Source: Gnetum montanum
Taxonomy: Eukaryota > Streptophyta > Gnetopsida > Gnetales > Gnetaceae
Direction: 5' to 3'
NCBI GenBank assembly: GCA_015680685.1
Contig: MNCI01004998.1
Span: 177,892 to 241,891, forward strand
Length of the DNA stretch: 64,000 nt
In this document: positions 22,785 through 34,174 of the stretch, in pieces
Position numbering within the stretch: position 1 is the first letter of the stretch
Layout of the letters: each line of letters begins with the position of its first letter
Position numbers and translations under genes: made by a program
Notes under the pieces: model-generated
Seen by the model: the letters and a program-made list of their open reading frames with translations, nothing else
Database searches by the model: none
Told to the model about the DNA's origin: nothing

Positions 22785-23638
22785 TGATAAATAGTGTTTT
22801 TCATACGCTCCAATATCAGAGTGGTCGTGATATCGGGTACACGATATCATAGCCCAAGATGTGATATCGTACATTCGATATCATAGGGTTACTCCTAGGT
22901 TTATAAATATAGCGCTCGAGTGCACAATTGAGGTAGTTTTTGACAATCAAGTAGTGAAACTCTTGCAGTTTGTCCATTTGAGAGTTAGAATATTTTCCAA
23001 GTGCTTGCAATAGAAAGTCTAAGTGTGAACGGATCTTTATTCAAACATTGATCTACCTAAACACACCATTGTGTTAGCAATAAAGACGAACTCTTTAATT
23101 CATCCTTGTAGCACTTTAGACTTTCTTTTTTATGCATTTATATATTGTGATTTTATGCAATTTACATTAATGTTATTCATTTGGCAATTAATTTTGATTC
23201 ATTAAGCAACTGATTAAAATACACAAGCACGATCCCTTCGAACATATGTGTGACACTTGGTAGCTCAGAAACAGTTAGCGTTTGACAACCCAACAGTGTT
23301 AACACAAAGTTCAGGATGTGTCTGGGAAGTGGGAACGGTTACTTGTGTTAGGCTAGGTTAGATCACAGTTTTCTTAACACTTAATCACTCTCACCTTCAT
23401 TCTTGTTATAGGCAAGTAAATTGATAAAACACAAAATAATAAAAATCTTATGCCTCAGTCACACTTAACCATACAATTGCAACCCACAAGTGGGACTAAG
23501 AAGACAACGAATGGACAACATGCACACATTGTTTAGCTTTAGCATACTTGGTAATTAAAGTCTACAGAATTCAACCTGATTGCACGTGAATGCCTATGAT
23601 TCGTATGGTTGGGTGTAGGGGTGCCTCACCACTCATCA
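22785..23638 (+). repeat. 3' LTR of element A
   Basis: 854 bp, TGATAAATAGTG...CACTCATCA. It aligns with 4388-5240 from end to end, with TATA-like TTATAAATATAG near 22901. Confidence 0.9.
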
Positions 23639-23643
23639 CTAGC
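23639..23643. repeat. Target-site duplication of element A, right copy (CTAGC)
   Basis: Pairs with CCAGT at 4383-4387; the gag of G resumes directly after. Confidence 0.65.
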
Positions 23644-24903
23644 CCTGGATTTGTTTTCTTAGATTTGACACTTGTGAATAGGTTTGGTATTTATCATTAA
23701 AAATTTCTAGCATGGTACTCTAGCATCTAATGGATTCAGGTTCCAGTGACTTTTACCAACTTTTCGCTTCATTCACAAGTGTTCTAGAAAACAACTTCAA
23801 TTTGTACCAATCACTCTCTATGTTTTGAAGGGCACATGCATCATGGAATGCTTGAGGTGATGTTGTGGATCTACATTGCAACCACCTTCAAATTGTGGCA
23901 TGTTGTTCATGTCTATCCATTTAATTCGACTATCTCTCACATGCTTGGTTGGTATGTAGATAGCTTCTTGAATGTTGATCATGGTTCAAGTTGCCATAAG
24001 GGGTTCATCATCGCAGGTGGGTTCTTATGCTCTATTGTAGTGATGATCCCTTTTATGCTCATGCCTTTCTTGATCCTCTCTTTTGTCTCTTCGTCTTCTT
24101 CATTCATGTTCTTTATCTTCTGTATCAGAGTATCTTAAATATCTTTCATGATGACCATGAGTCCTCCTTTCTTCCCTATCGGAGTCCCTATACTTGTGTT
24201 ATTTCCTATTAGAGTACTTCGATGATTATGATGAGGCTAATGAGGTAGCAGGAGAACAGTGTTAGCTGGTTCTCCTTTCATGACTCTTGTATGTTTCTCT
24301 ATAAGATTTACTAGGAACCCTTGACCTAGAGTCCTTCTTGTATCTTGAGTCGGTAGCCTCTCCCTTGTGTGTCTCTACTAGAGTAAAATGAAGTTGGGCT
24401 TTGACAAGTTCCTCTAGTCTGATGATAGGTGTTTTTGATGGCTCCTCATGGTTCTAGTGGAGTTGTTCTAAAGTGAATTGATCAACATCAAGTTCTTCTA
24501 TGATAATAGAAATGTTGGCTTGGTTCCTTTTGTTGTGTATTGTTTGATCTCCATGGTAGCATCTGTTCTCATTTGCTCCTTTGTGGGTTCATAGGGTCTA
24601 GTCATGTGTTGAGTCACATGATACCCTTCCTGAATTAAGTTCAAATGCATTCTCCTTAGAGTAGTTTGTAGCATGTTCAGCACTACACGTTTTGGAGGTA
24701 GGACTATGTTACCTTGCATGTCTCTCCACCTCATTTGCTTGTCTTGATGGAAGATGAAAGTAAAAGTTTGGATGGTACGGATCAGTGTGAGCATAAGTGA
24801 TTTGTGTCTGGATTGGCATCCCCCATTCTTCTTCATTAATGATTCTATCACTACTTCTTCTTGTCTCCTTGGTAGGTGATGGTTGATCATTATGTGAAGC
24901 CAT
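23644..24903 (-). pseudogene. Element G gag, N-terminal part (broken)
   Basis: The start is probably at 24903 (MASHNDQPSPTKE), just after the PBS and leader. A shifted frame (24498-24890) carries FIFHQDKQMRWRDMQGNIVLP, the conserved gag N-terminal block also found in E (61358-61615). Further left the reading has an Arg/Glu-rich stretch in place of the polyserine part, then IDMNNMPQFEGGCN and the start of the gag core. Frameshifts and stops are frequent. It is cut at 23643 by element A. Confidence 0.75.
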
Positions 24904-25022
24904 ATTATAGTTTTTACACAGTTTGTGTTAAAAGTGTGCTTTACTTATAATTGTTGGTTTGACTTTGAGTTTCAAATACAATGAACTTTGAAAAATGAAT
25001 TACTTAGCATAACATTGACTTG

Positions 25023-25040
25023 TCCTCGGCAACGACGCCA
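25023..25040 (-). other. Primer-binding site of element G
   Basis: On the minus strand TGGCGTCGTTGCCGAGGA, adjacent to the LTR end TCATCA; tRNA-Asp type with two differences. Confidence 0.8.
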
Positions 25041-25041
25041 A

Positions 25042-25932
25042 TGATGAGTGTTCACGCATGATCCTAGTCAAATTCTGTAGACAAGGCAATGTGATTATGT
25101 AAGTAATTATTTAGAGTTCATGATCGTTGTCTTCCCACATGAGCTAGTAAAGTCAAGGCATATGATTTAACTCATGATGAGGTATATGATAGATGATGTT
25201 GTGTTGGCCATGATTCTCCTTGAAAACATAAGTTAAGAGTAAAGGTTTCTAAATCTAAGTAACAGTAAATAAATCTAATCTAGCCTAGGTGATAAGCATC
25301 TAGTTCTGACCTTTTGTTCACACCTTGGATTTCATGTAACTACTACTGGGATTACCAAGTACCACATTATTGAATGTACCAAGTGATAGTACTATTGGGT
25401 TACCAAGCAGTTACACTTAAGTGTTTGAGATCAGTCGTACTCATTCCACTTAACAATAGGATTAGTAAAATGCATTGAAAGTAAATCAATAACTCATGAA
25501 AACAATAATCATTAAGCTAAGTGAAAATAGGAAAATTATTCTAACTATAAACAATAAAGACTAAGTGATGTTGCAATGATGTAGAGTAATCTCGATCTTT
25601 ATTTCCATGGATGAAATGTGTCCAAGTACATTCCACTTGAATAAAGACTCCATTCAATTACAAAACATCACACTGCAGGCATACACTCGTAAGTGCTAAG
25701 TGCTAAAATTGAGAAAACAAACTGACGTAATTTCACTAAGTGTGAAATGAAACTATATGTGGATGATGCGCCTAAGTGTTGTATTTATAGGCCCACACAT
25801 GCTCATGATATCGAATACACAACATCATATGTTGTGCCCGGTCGAATACGCAACATCATATCTTGTGCCTCGATATTGAGGATCTGATATTGGATACCCT
25901 ATATCGTGGCTGAGAAAAAATTCGATTTATCA
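25042..25932 (-). repeat. 5' LTR of element G
   Basis: 891 bp on the minus strand, beginning TGATAAATCGAA and ending CACTCATCA (last bases of the plus-strand pattern TGATGAGTG). U3 lies at the right end with GATATC/GATATT motifs (25808-25912). The partner LTR is outside the window. Confidence 0.85.
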
Positions 25933-28921
25933 TAAACTTATGTTGACAAGTTGGGTATAGATAATGGTAAGGATTAAGGTCATTGTGATGAACAATATGT
26001 GCCATTATTTTTTATTGGATCTTCCTTTCCTACAAAAGTTGGTATTTCACAAAAACTTTCTATTGCTACCTCAAATTCTTTTGCTATTTTAAGTTCAAGC
26101 ATAGGTGTTGAAAATAATGTAAATGTTACTAGGAATGGGGCCATCCTCCGTACTAAAAATTAATTTTCCTCTCTTCATTTTTCAAAGTATTAATTGTAAA
26201 ATTATACACTTGAGTAAACATCCCTAAAAATATTATTCTTAAATTAAGGTTGTTATTGAATTAATTATTTTCTTGATTTTGAAGATATAACATGTCTCCA
26301 ATTTTTATTTGTTTTTCTATGCACTGAAGATTCATTTGCATTGTGAAACACTTTAAAATTTCATTGTAGTCCATTTCTTGATGACCTTAAGTATTATAAT
26401 TTCTTTTTAAGCTGGTTTCTAATTTGCATCTCATCATCTTAGTGTCTTTATCCCATGTATATTTTTGGTGTGCTTTAGGTGAACATCTTAGCATAACCCT
26501 TAGAATGGATTCTACCTACATTTTAGGAAAATTTTGTGTTGGTATGTCCGAAGGATAGCTATAGTCAAAAAAAAAGAAAAGAAAAGGAAAAAAAGTGTTT
26601 CCAAATTGACAGAAAGGATAATCACTCCAACCACCTACGGTAACTATATATCCTAGATAGATACACCCAAAAAAAATAATGTTTCCCAAGTTAATAAAAA
26701 TAAGTAAAAAGGGTAATGATGTTATATAAAACCGAAAATTTTCAAATAAAATAAAATCCAACCCATGTAGGGTAGCGTTTTTAGGATACTTATCTGTCAC
26801 TATTGGATCCTCCGATAACGGGTTGCGTCTGTATTTTATAAAAGTTTCAAGTAAATTTTAATATCAGCCGAAGAGATAACTTAACCGTTGGAACTGGCCT
26901 CTGCAAAAACAAACAAACAAAAAAAAAAGGTGTTGTAAAAGGCAAACGATACAACATGACATCCCGTAGACTGTACTGGAATGTTACGATGGCCTTTCGA
27001 CCGACAACTACGACAAAATGGTGGACAAATCAAACAGGTGCTTTTGACAAACGCGGGTCCTTCGATTACATATTCGTTTTAGACCAGCTAAGTTTTATAC
27101 TAATCGTAGGGAAAGGTAGCTTTGACCAAAGAAAGATAAAAAAAATCAAAGACGATGTTGTCAGCTCCTGGAATAAATTCACAAATCATTTTACATATTC
27201 AATGGAACAAGCAACAGGAAAGAGTATATTAAATTCACTAAAAAAGCTTCGGAATATAACCCACCAGAAAGATAATAGTTTTCGAATGCAAGCAGATAAC
27301 AACGACAAATCATTTAAATGACCAATACCAATCGAGAATAAGAATGAGGCTAAGCTACTGGCATATTCCTTATTCAGGGACATAACCATTGAACCGGCCT
27401 TAGAAAGCAGCGCGCAGCATGAACGATTATTTATAATAAATTCTGCGTTGCTTTTGTTGAATTTTGAACGTAATATCCGGGCTTCCCTTTCACTCCCGTA
27501 TTATTCTTCCTTTTCTCATTCCTAGATTTGAGAATCGTATATCAGAATCTTGGCTCTGAGTTCGGCACGTAAGGGTTACCTTTTATTCTGTGTGCCACGC
27601 GTTAGGAGTATGTCTGGCCCCTGCTCAGTATGCCACGTGGTCACGCGCGCACAATATCTAAGTTTCTGCACCGTCATATTCTTTTTCAAATATTGAAAAT
27701 TGCCCAGGATCTTGGCCTCCCTTCGACCAAACCAGCGGAGGTAAGCCTACGGATAGCATGCTATGTTTTCTTATTAAAAATTGAAATGCTGGTTTTTAGC
27801 GACTAATGTTCTGGGATGAAGTCGGCAGACTCGCAGTCATGTCCGATTTGGGTGTCTGCGTCAACCGGCAAGAACATGGGAGTGTCACGTCAGTTATGCT
27901 CATATTCTGCATTTTATGGCTCCATATATTTGCGGGCCCAAATTGTGCACCTTGGATTGGATGCATGCGCCTGCGAAATTGAACTTGGACACCTCATTAT
28001 TCAACATCCGAAGTTATCTGCAATAAAAAACATGGCACCTGACTGTTATTGGCATTTTTTGCTGTATCCCTGAATGTGGCTGAAAATCACGTCACAGGAA
28101 GTAAATTGATGTGCTAATTTTGAAGGTGCAACGTCGCAAACTGGTATTAACGTTCCGGGTAAAGCTGCAAAAATATGCATGACCGGGGATTCCGAGGTGA
28201 TTGATGGGCACGTTGAAAATCGCTAGATCTTGGATGGGATCTACTCCAGTCGAAGATATGGTGCGCCACCGCATCAAAATATTTAGCACGGAGGTAGGAA
28301 AAGAGCGAATCGCTCTGTGGCAGAGAATCAGCGATGCAAGTATATATTTCTTTTACTGTAGTAGTAGCGGATTGGTCCAGCTAGCGAAGTACAAAGATGG
28401 ATAGGAAATTGAAATTTCCATGTTGAAAGAGACGGGAAGCTTTCATGGAGGACGACACCCGTCTAGTCCAAACCAACCAAAGCCAGCACGACACAACATA
28501 ACACAACAAAGACTGTGTACTGGAAAACGATGGAATTTTGAAAAGAGTAGGAGAAGTGGACAAAGCAAAAACTAATGCAGGGACTTGTAGCAGCAGTACA
28601 GCAGCAAAATAACAGTGATAATAGGGCGATGCAGTGTAGTGTAGTGGTGATGGTGGTGATAGAATTAGTATGTGTGTAGGAGAAACAGAAGCATAATTAA
28701 GCCTCTGGACAATTGACACGCAGCATTAACACAGGTTTCCTAATATTCGAGCACACACGCAGACACACACACACGTCTTCTTCTTCTGATGTGTGTGTGA
28801 TTTGCCGTTGCTGTCTCTGGTGGGATCCTCCTCCTCATCACATCATGAATTCATCCTCCTGCTTGAACTCATAAATAAATAAAGTTTGTCGGCATAAATA
28901 ATAAAGTTTGTGGCCGGCATC
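25933..28921. other. Low-copy intergenic DNA downstream of CYP707A
   Basis: About 3 kb with no supported gene. It starts AT-rich, with A-runs near 26567-26596 and 26900-26930, and becomes less AT-rich from about 27400. The open stretches 26956-27321 and 27816-28073 have no recognisable domain. The 28740-28921 part probably includes the 3' UTR of the P450 gene. A CACGTG palindrome is at 27634-27639. Confidence 0.5.
28763..28799. repeat. (AC)n / (GT)n inverted dinucleotide repeat
   Basis: ACACACACACAC at 28763-28774 faces GTGTGTGTG at 28791-28799 across a 16-base pyrimidine-rich loop. A 9-bp stem is possible. It lies about 125 bases past the P450 stop, probably within its 3' UTR. Confidence 0.7.
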
Positions 28922-31900
28922 TTAAGAAGAAGAAGTGGTTTGCGCAGTTGGTGCATTCTTCCTGGTGACGTGGATGGGAAGACCCTCTTTTGGCACTGGA
29001 AATGGGTGATACTGAATCTCTTCTTGGGGTTTCACAAGATCCCACCTGTAGAAACACAGACACATGGACAATCCAATATCAATTCGGCATTCTATTCATC
29101 ATAAAATTAACGAGATATTACTAATCTAGATGTTCAAGGCAATGTGTTGCGGTCAACTATACGAACTCTGATAAACCTCTCTGATCTACAATGGCTGCCA
29201 TCGACATTCAAATTTAGTTTCTAACTAAATAAAACATCCTTGTTCGCCCCCTTATCCAAATCCGTACATGGCATTTCTCAACCTCAAGCTAGACGCCTTT
29301 ATTCTAATCTTCGTGGATGGTTGTCCTCTCCGGTACCGCAATGGGCACACATACTCTAAGCATCTTTAGCCTTTACAAACCAACCCCTTTGAATCATGTA
29401 CGCAAATGCATATGGTCCAAAAAGGTTTGAGTTTCAAAGGTTCTATTCAACTCGATAATCATCCCTCGTCTGGTGTATACCATTGTTGCTCTTTGCATTG
29501 AATCTAGCTACTGAGCAGGAGATTGGGCTACCGACATGTGGAAGGATCCAACATTCATTCATGATCATGGATATGGATGTACACTACGCAGAAGCTCATG
29601 GATTTTGTAATTTTGCGGAAGGAAGCGAGCTGGCTAGCTATCTGTGGTTTTCACTACCGCCACGTCTCATTCAAGGTACATATGCTGATAAATCATACTG
29701 ATGATGATGATTCCTGATTCGTCTCTTCCTCTTTCTTGCTCCCTCGTTCTGAGGATTCCGGACCTTGCGGTACACAGGATCCAGATTTGGACAATGTCAT
29801 ATGGAGTTGAAAATCTTTGCAACACCTGTGCAGAATATTTGCCATATCTTGCTAAACAGTCTCAAAAGCAGAGCCTCGACGCTGAGGGCGGGCTACCTGT
29901 TGGGGTTCTGCTTTCTGTACCGTATGCAAAGTATTTCCTTCGTCGCTGGTCGCTGCTGCTTTACTTTCGATTTTTCTTTTTTGGTTCAAAAGAAAATGAT
30001 GGGTGGCATTTTGCATGAATGTACTCACCTGTATTTCGTGGCAAGGTGGTGGACAAGGACCAGAATTTCTAGTTTTGCAAGCTCACTGCCAGGACAAGCG
30101 TGAGCACCATTGCCGAATGCAAGGAACGTGTTGGGCTTAGGTGGTCTCTGCACATACAATAAAAATCGAAATATAAAAATTGAATTAGAATTTGGGCTCT
30201 GATATTGACTGATGAAACTGCAACCGGAACTGAGTCAGCTCCTTCTTTGTCTTTGTGTAGCGGAGGCCCGAGGTTTCTGTATGATTTTTGTCCATCTAAA
30301 TTGCTATTGCTATGTGTATGTGACCGTCAGCCTAAACTTCACTTCAAAGTGTGCTGAAAGAATTTGAATGCATATATGATATGATATGTGATAGAACAAG
30401 GACCCAACTGGAGAAGACCGAGAAACCCACCTCGAATCTTGAAGGATCGAACTTGTGAGGGTCGGAGAATAGGTCGGAGCTATGGTGGATATTTCTGAAA
30501 AGCGGCATGACCTTCCAGCCCTTGGGAATCACGAATCCTGCAACAGCACCAAATTCCAAGCCACCGTCAGTGTGTTTTTCCGCGAGCTAAGATGAGAGAT
30601 ACGATTTGGCAAAATTTGGATTCACGCCAGATTTTGCGCAAGTCCGTGATCATGAATGAACCAAAAAAAGGTTCATGAATGAATGGAAGGCTCATGAATG
30701 AATGAATGAGTCACCCGTCTGGGCTCTCTACAGTTACTTGCCTTTGTACTCCACGTCCTGGACGGCCTCTCTAAACGTAAAGGATATAATCGTGGCGATT
30801 CGCAGCGTCTCCTGAACCACCTGAATTCCAAAAGCCGTTCAAAATGTTAAATGCTGTGTGTTTTTTTTTTATAAAAAACACTCCGATACCTCTCACAAAA
30901 CTTTTTTAAAGTGTGAAAGGACACTACATACATCAGAAATCATGATAAAACGTTAAGTGCGCTAAAAAATTTCTTGAAGCTGAGACGGAAATTACAAAAC
31001 CTTAATTTGTTAAGGAATCATAGCAACGAAACCTCGACCGTTGAAAGTATTTAATGAAACTGAGCCCGAAATTACGTGCTAACATGCAATTGGTGAAAGC
31101 CCAAAGAACTTGCCGTTAAAGTACGAGTCGAAGGGCCAATCAACTTGCAAAAGGGTATCCAATTCTCTCAGTGGTGACGGATGAAAGAGCTTGAAGTGAA
31201 ATAACATGATGCAGTTTTATCTATATTAAGAAGCCAAAAACGATAAAACATGGTGCAGTTCTATCTATATTAGGAAGCCAGCACCACCATATTCCACCCA
31301 GAAACAGGAACAGCCTATTATCCGCTTCGCGATGGATGCTTCGTAAAACACAGACCCATAAATGCGTGTTCGAGCATTGGATACAAAGCGACAAAGAACA
31401 AGATTCAGAGGTCGTTTGTGGATTTGCACGAATAAGAAGATTAACAACGAGAAGACGAAGAGAGAAGCCAAGGAAAGAGAAAGACATTTTATGATCATCC
31501 TTCATCATCGATGATCATTTCTCTGTATGTAAGTAAGTAAATGTATGACAATTACTTACTCTCTGCGTAAGGATCATCTTCCGAGTATCCGCCCACGTAA
31601 GGGCCATCTCGCCTGCTTGGCATTTCGCCAGCCGAATGGCGTCCTGCTCCTCCTGTTCATCCACAGTACCACATATTATTTGATAACGATTTTCAACGCA
31701 AAATCCTTTTCTTTTAACTGAAAGAAAAGAAAAAAAGAAGAAAAACCCAACAACCGGATACGTCGCAGCGTTATCCGTCATCCAATCCGGCGTTGGAATT
31801 TGATGTATGTTGGAAGCATGGCAGTCATAATAATAAGAAAGCTGAAAATTTTGGCAAGGTTGAAGGACAAGCTTAAGGAGCGCGAGAGAATATACCCACC

Positions 31901-33433
31901 GTGACAGCGTCCAGCAGCTGAGGATGATCCCGCAGGTATTTGAATATCCATGTCAGCACGCTGGCCGTCGTGTCCTGTGCTGCGAAAATCACTCCGATTA
32001 TGTTGTCGGCGATCTGGTCGTCCCTGAGTTCGCTGTCCGCCATTAAAGTCTCCAGAAGCTCCCCTCCCTGGGTGTTGCCCTCCTTGCGTCGCTCCGCGAT
32101 TATCTTCTTCAGCATCTGGCCCAGGTGTTTCCTCGCCTGCGCAAAATTCCTCGGACAAGTCGTTTACGATACCAACATACACAAACATATGCAAGCGGAG
32201 CGGGCACAAAACAGAAGGGTAGCAGTCGACGCAGAACAGAACCTCGAGAGATGCGAAACAAACAAAAGAAAACAAAACAAATCCGGAGCTCTGAGATTTG
32301 AGCCCCGGAAAAGGACAGTTTTGACCGCCAGACGGACGGACGGACGGACGAACACCTACCTTCATGGCGCGGCGGTAGAGCGTCCCTGGAAGATTGAGCG
32401 GCATGGAGTTGTAGCCGCTCTCCACCAAGTAGTAAGAATCCTTGAGTTCCTGCTTGTCGAACTCCTGTTTCTTCCCGAATATCGAGAGCATGCCCACATC
32501 GAACGTGTACTGCAACGCATCACCATACATGTCAAACCACGACACAAGTTCAAAAACAAATTCGCACAAGAAGATTCGAAAACTGGTCTGCCGCAACAAG
32601 ATTGTGTTATATGTCAATCTTCAAGTAACAGTGCCAGCGCAAATTATCGTTATTATTATTATTATTAAAAAGTAAACAAACAAACAAACAGGTAAACGTT
32701 TGTTCGTGGGACTCTACGTTTTTCACTGAGCGGAAAGTGTTGATGGTTTGGTTTTCCCAGCCGCGGAGCACTCGTTGAGCCACGGCGTCGATGTCGGGGA
32801 CGATGTTGCGGATGTGTTCAGGAGAAAGCGCTCCTTGAACGAGGCGACGGATGCGACTGTGATAGGGGCCCTGCTGGAAAAACAGCGCCTGCGGACCTAT
32901 CATTCCTTCTTTGCTCGCCGGGAACGTGGGTTTGAACAGATGCGCCTGCGTTACCAGGATAAACTTGGCAGCCTCCGGACTGGCTATCATGATGCAGGGG
33001 CATCCCAGTATTCGGGTCTTAAATATGTCGCCATACCTGCAACCAAATCAGCAGCAGCACATGCTTTCATGCTGTAACAAACTAAGAATGGATTCCAAGG
33101 CAAACATTCTGGACTAATATGGTGTCCTACGCTTATTACTAGGCAAACAGGAATTCATTGCAAAACAGCAAAGAGTGCGTTGGTGATTTTCGTTGGAAGA
33201 ATAATGGCGTGCCTTCGCTGCTTGTCTGCGAAGAAAATGTTGGGATTCTGCGAGTAGAGTTGCAGCGTCTCGCCAATGTAGGGCCAGCCCATGGAGCCGG
33301 GCGGGAGGCGTGAGCGCCATGAACCACCGCCGGAGCTCCGCATATAGCGGCCCAACAAACTGATAACCAAGCACAGCAACACAGAGAAGAGTACCAGACC
33401 CAGCAACATCCTCACACACAGCGATGACAACAC
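28922..33433 (-). CDS. CYP707A: Abscisic acid 8'-hydroxylase, cytochrome P450 CYP707A family (9 exons)
   Basis: Hydroxylates abscisic acid at C-8', the main ABA-inactivating step, giving phaseic acid; a haem monooxygenase anchored in the ER. Exons: 33433-33213, 33036-32718, 32509-32360, 32136-31900, 31652-31560, 30820-30742, 30537-30431, 30147-30029, 29045-28922. They join without a stop into 482 residues, close to the usual CYP707A length. Visible parts: hydrophobic anchor (residues 9-30), LPPGSMGWPYIGET hinge (43-56), FKPTFPASKEGMIG, I-helix AAQDTT, ETLR K-helix, FDPSRF, haem loop FGNGAHACPG, last residues TTSSS. ATG 33433 was chosen as the first in frame; Met9 is possible. Introns 1 and 6 have GC donors, the others GT-AG. 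The MGWPYIGET block and the SMPLNLPGT motif separate it from CYP716/CYP85 relatives. Confidence 0.96.
32336..32350. repeat. (GACG)n microsatellite in intron 3
   Basis: About four GGAC/GACG units just inside the donor end of intron 3 of the P450 gene. Confidence 0.7.
32650..32692. repeat. (ATT)n and (AAAC)n microsatellites in intron 2
   Basis: A TTA/ATT run at about 32650-32666 and an AAAC run at about 32676-32691, both within intron 2 of the P450 gene. Confidence 0.7.
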
Positions 33434-33540
33434 CAGAAATAGCTAAAAAAGTTTGAGGGCAGATACAGCAGCAGTGACACCAGAACAGGCACGCAGTAGC
33501 AGGCAGCTCTGTGACAACGAATGCAAAGTGGAGCACCTGG

Positions 33541-33547
33541 TTTTATA
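33541..33547 (-). promoter_or_regulatory. Proximal TATA box candidate of CYP707A
   Basis: TATAAAA on the minus strand, 108 bases before the ATG; it would give a 5' UTR of roughly 80 bases. It competes with the distal TATA at 33898. Confidence 0.4.
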
Positions 33548-33782
33548 CAGGAATCCAAGTGGGAAACAGCTATGCCAGGAGTATAAAGCGAAATATGCGA
33601 TTCTGTGTCTTCTCTGGAACGCTCAAACGAACGTAACTCTTGCCTCTGGATTTCCAAAATCCGAATTTTGGTTAAATTCCGAGGTCTCTGTAACTGAGCT
33701 CAGCTTAGTGCCGCCGCAGTTGCTCTTGTGCATGAATCATGCAATTCAGCAATTCCTTGTGGCCCAGACGCAGAGCCCACCA

Positions 33783-33783
<1 letters not shown>

Positions 33784-33799
<16 letters not shown>
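33784..33799. repeat. (GA)8 / (CT)8 microsatellite upstream of CYP707A
   Basis: Pure 16-base run, CT on the gene strand. CT tracts are common in plant core promoters and 5' UTRs; it lies between the distal TATA box and the ATG. Confidence 0.85.
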
Positions 33800-33813
<14 letters not shown>

Positions 33814-33897
33814 AGTCACGTAAAAGAAGAAAGCGGGTGTCGCTGTGGAGTGGAGATGGGTGGCTCTCTCGTTCCAATCCAGACGGGCACCCACACC

Positions 33898-33906
33898 CTA
33901 TTTATA
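33898..33906 (-). promoter_or_regulatory. Distal TATA box candidate of CYP707A
   Basis: TATAAATAG on the minus strand, a full match to the plant TATA consensus. It would place the start near 33865 and the CT tract in a 5' UTR of about 430 bases. Confidence 0.5.
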
Positions 33907-34043
33907 CACCTCCACAGCACACCAACGGCCTGGAAATCAAAAAGCTTAGGCCACCAAAACGGGAACAGAACTACATGCTCGCCTGGTTTTGTTTGTTCTG
34001 TTTCTGTCGAGGTAGCTGGTTTTGGTTTTGAATTTTTGATCTT

Positions 34044-34072
34044 GGTATTGTTATTGTTATTGTTATTGTTTT
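34044..34072. repeat. (TTATTG)n microsatellite
   Basis: About four hexamer units upstream of the CYP707A promoter. Confidence 0.75.
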
Positions 34073-34166
34073 CGCTTGTTAAGTAAGAAGCCCAGTCTTC
34101 TCCTCCTCCTTCTGTTGCCGCGGAAGATGGTTTTCCTCCACGAAATCCCGACGTTCGTCACCATCG

Positions 34167-34174
34167 GCCACGTG
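34167..34174 (-). promoter_or_regulatory. ABRE (CACGTGGC), proximal
   Basis: Perfect YACGTGGC ABA-response element on the gene strand, about 735 bases before the ATG and 260 before the distal TATA. ABF-type bZIP factors bind this sequence. It fits ABA-induced ABA breakdown; function is inferred. Confidence 0.45.

Larger units (their letters stand above)
4388..23638 (+). mobile_element. Ty3/gypsy element A (Athila/Tat-like), carrying nested element B
   Basis: Full-length LTR retrotransposon on the plus strand: 5' LTR 4388-5240, tRNA-Asp-like PBS 5241-5260, gag (split at 6757-15915 by element B), protease, RT, RNase H, integrase, long 3' spacer, purine tract, 3' LTR 22785-23638. The two LTRs are 853 and 854 bp and start and end alike (TGATAAAT...CACTCATCA). 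Without B and its duplicated target bases the element is about 10 kb. All coding regions contain stops, and two catalytic residues are substituted, so it is inactive. It sits in antisense orientation within the gag of G. Confidence 0.9.
23639..25932 (-). mobile_element. Ty3/gypsy element G, 5' part (LTR, PBS, gag N-terminal part)
   Basis: The 5' end of element G read on the minus strand: LTR 25042-25932, PBS 25023-25040, then gag running leftward until element A interrupts at 23638. The rest of G is at 1-4387. Confidence 0.85.

Noticed and set aside
26956-27321. 121-codon plus-strand open frame downstream of CYP707A
   Set aside because: No recognisable motif, no promoter context, biased composition; probably chance.
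27816-28073. 85-codon plus-strand open frame
   Set aside because: No domain or support; Cys/Ile-rich random-looking product.
31778-32617. 279-codon open frame on the minus strand as a separate gene
   Set aside because: It is exon 3 of CYP707A read through intron 3; the true product leaves this frame at 32360.
31940-32668. 242-codon open frame on the plus strand
   Set aside because: It is the antisense shadow of CYP707A exons 3-4 and intron 3; it has no domain and the P450 reading on the other strand is certain.
28922-33433. Assignment of the P450 to CYP716/CYP85 (terpenoid or brassinosteroid oxidases)
   Set aside because: The whole motif set (MGWPYIGET, FKPTFPASKE, SMPLNLPGT, IPKGWKVMPLFRNIHHS) is that of CYP707A.
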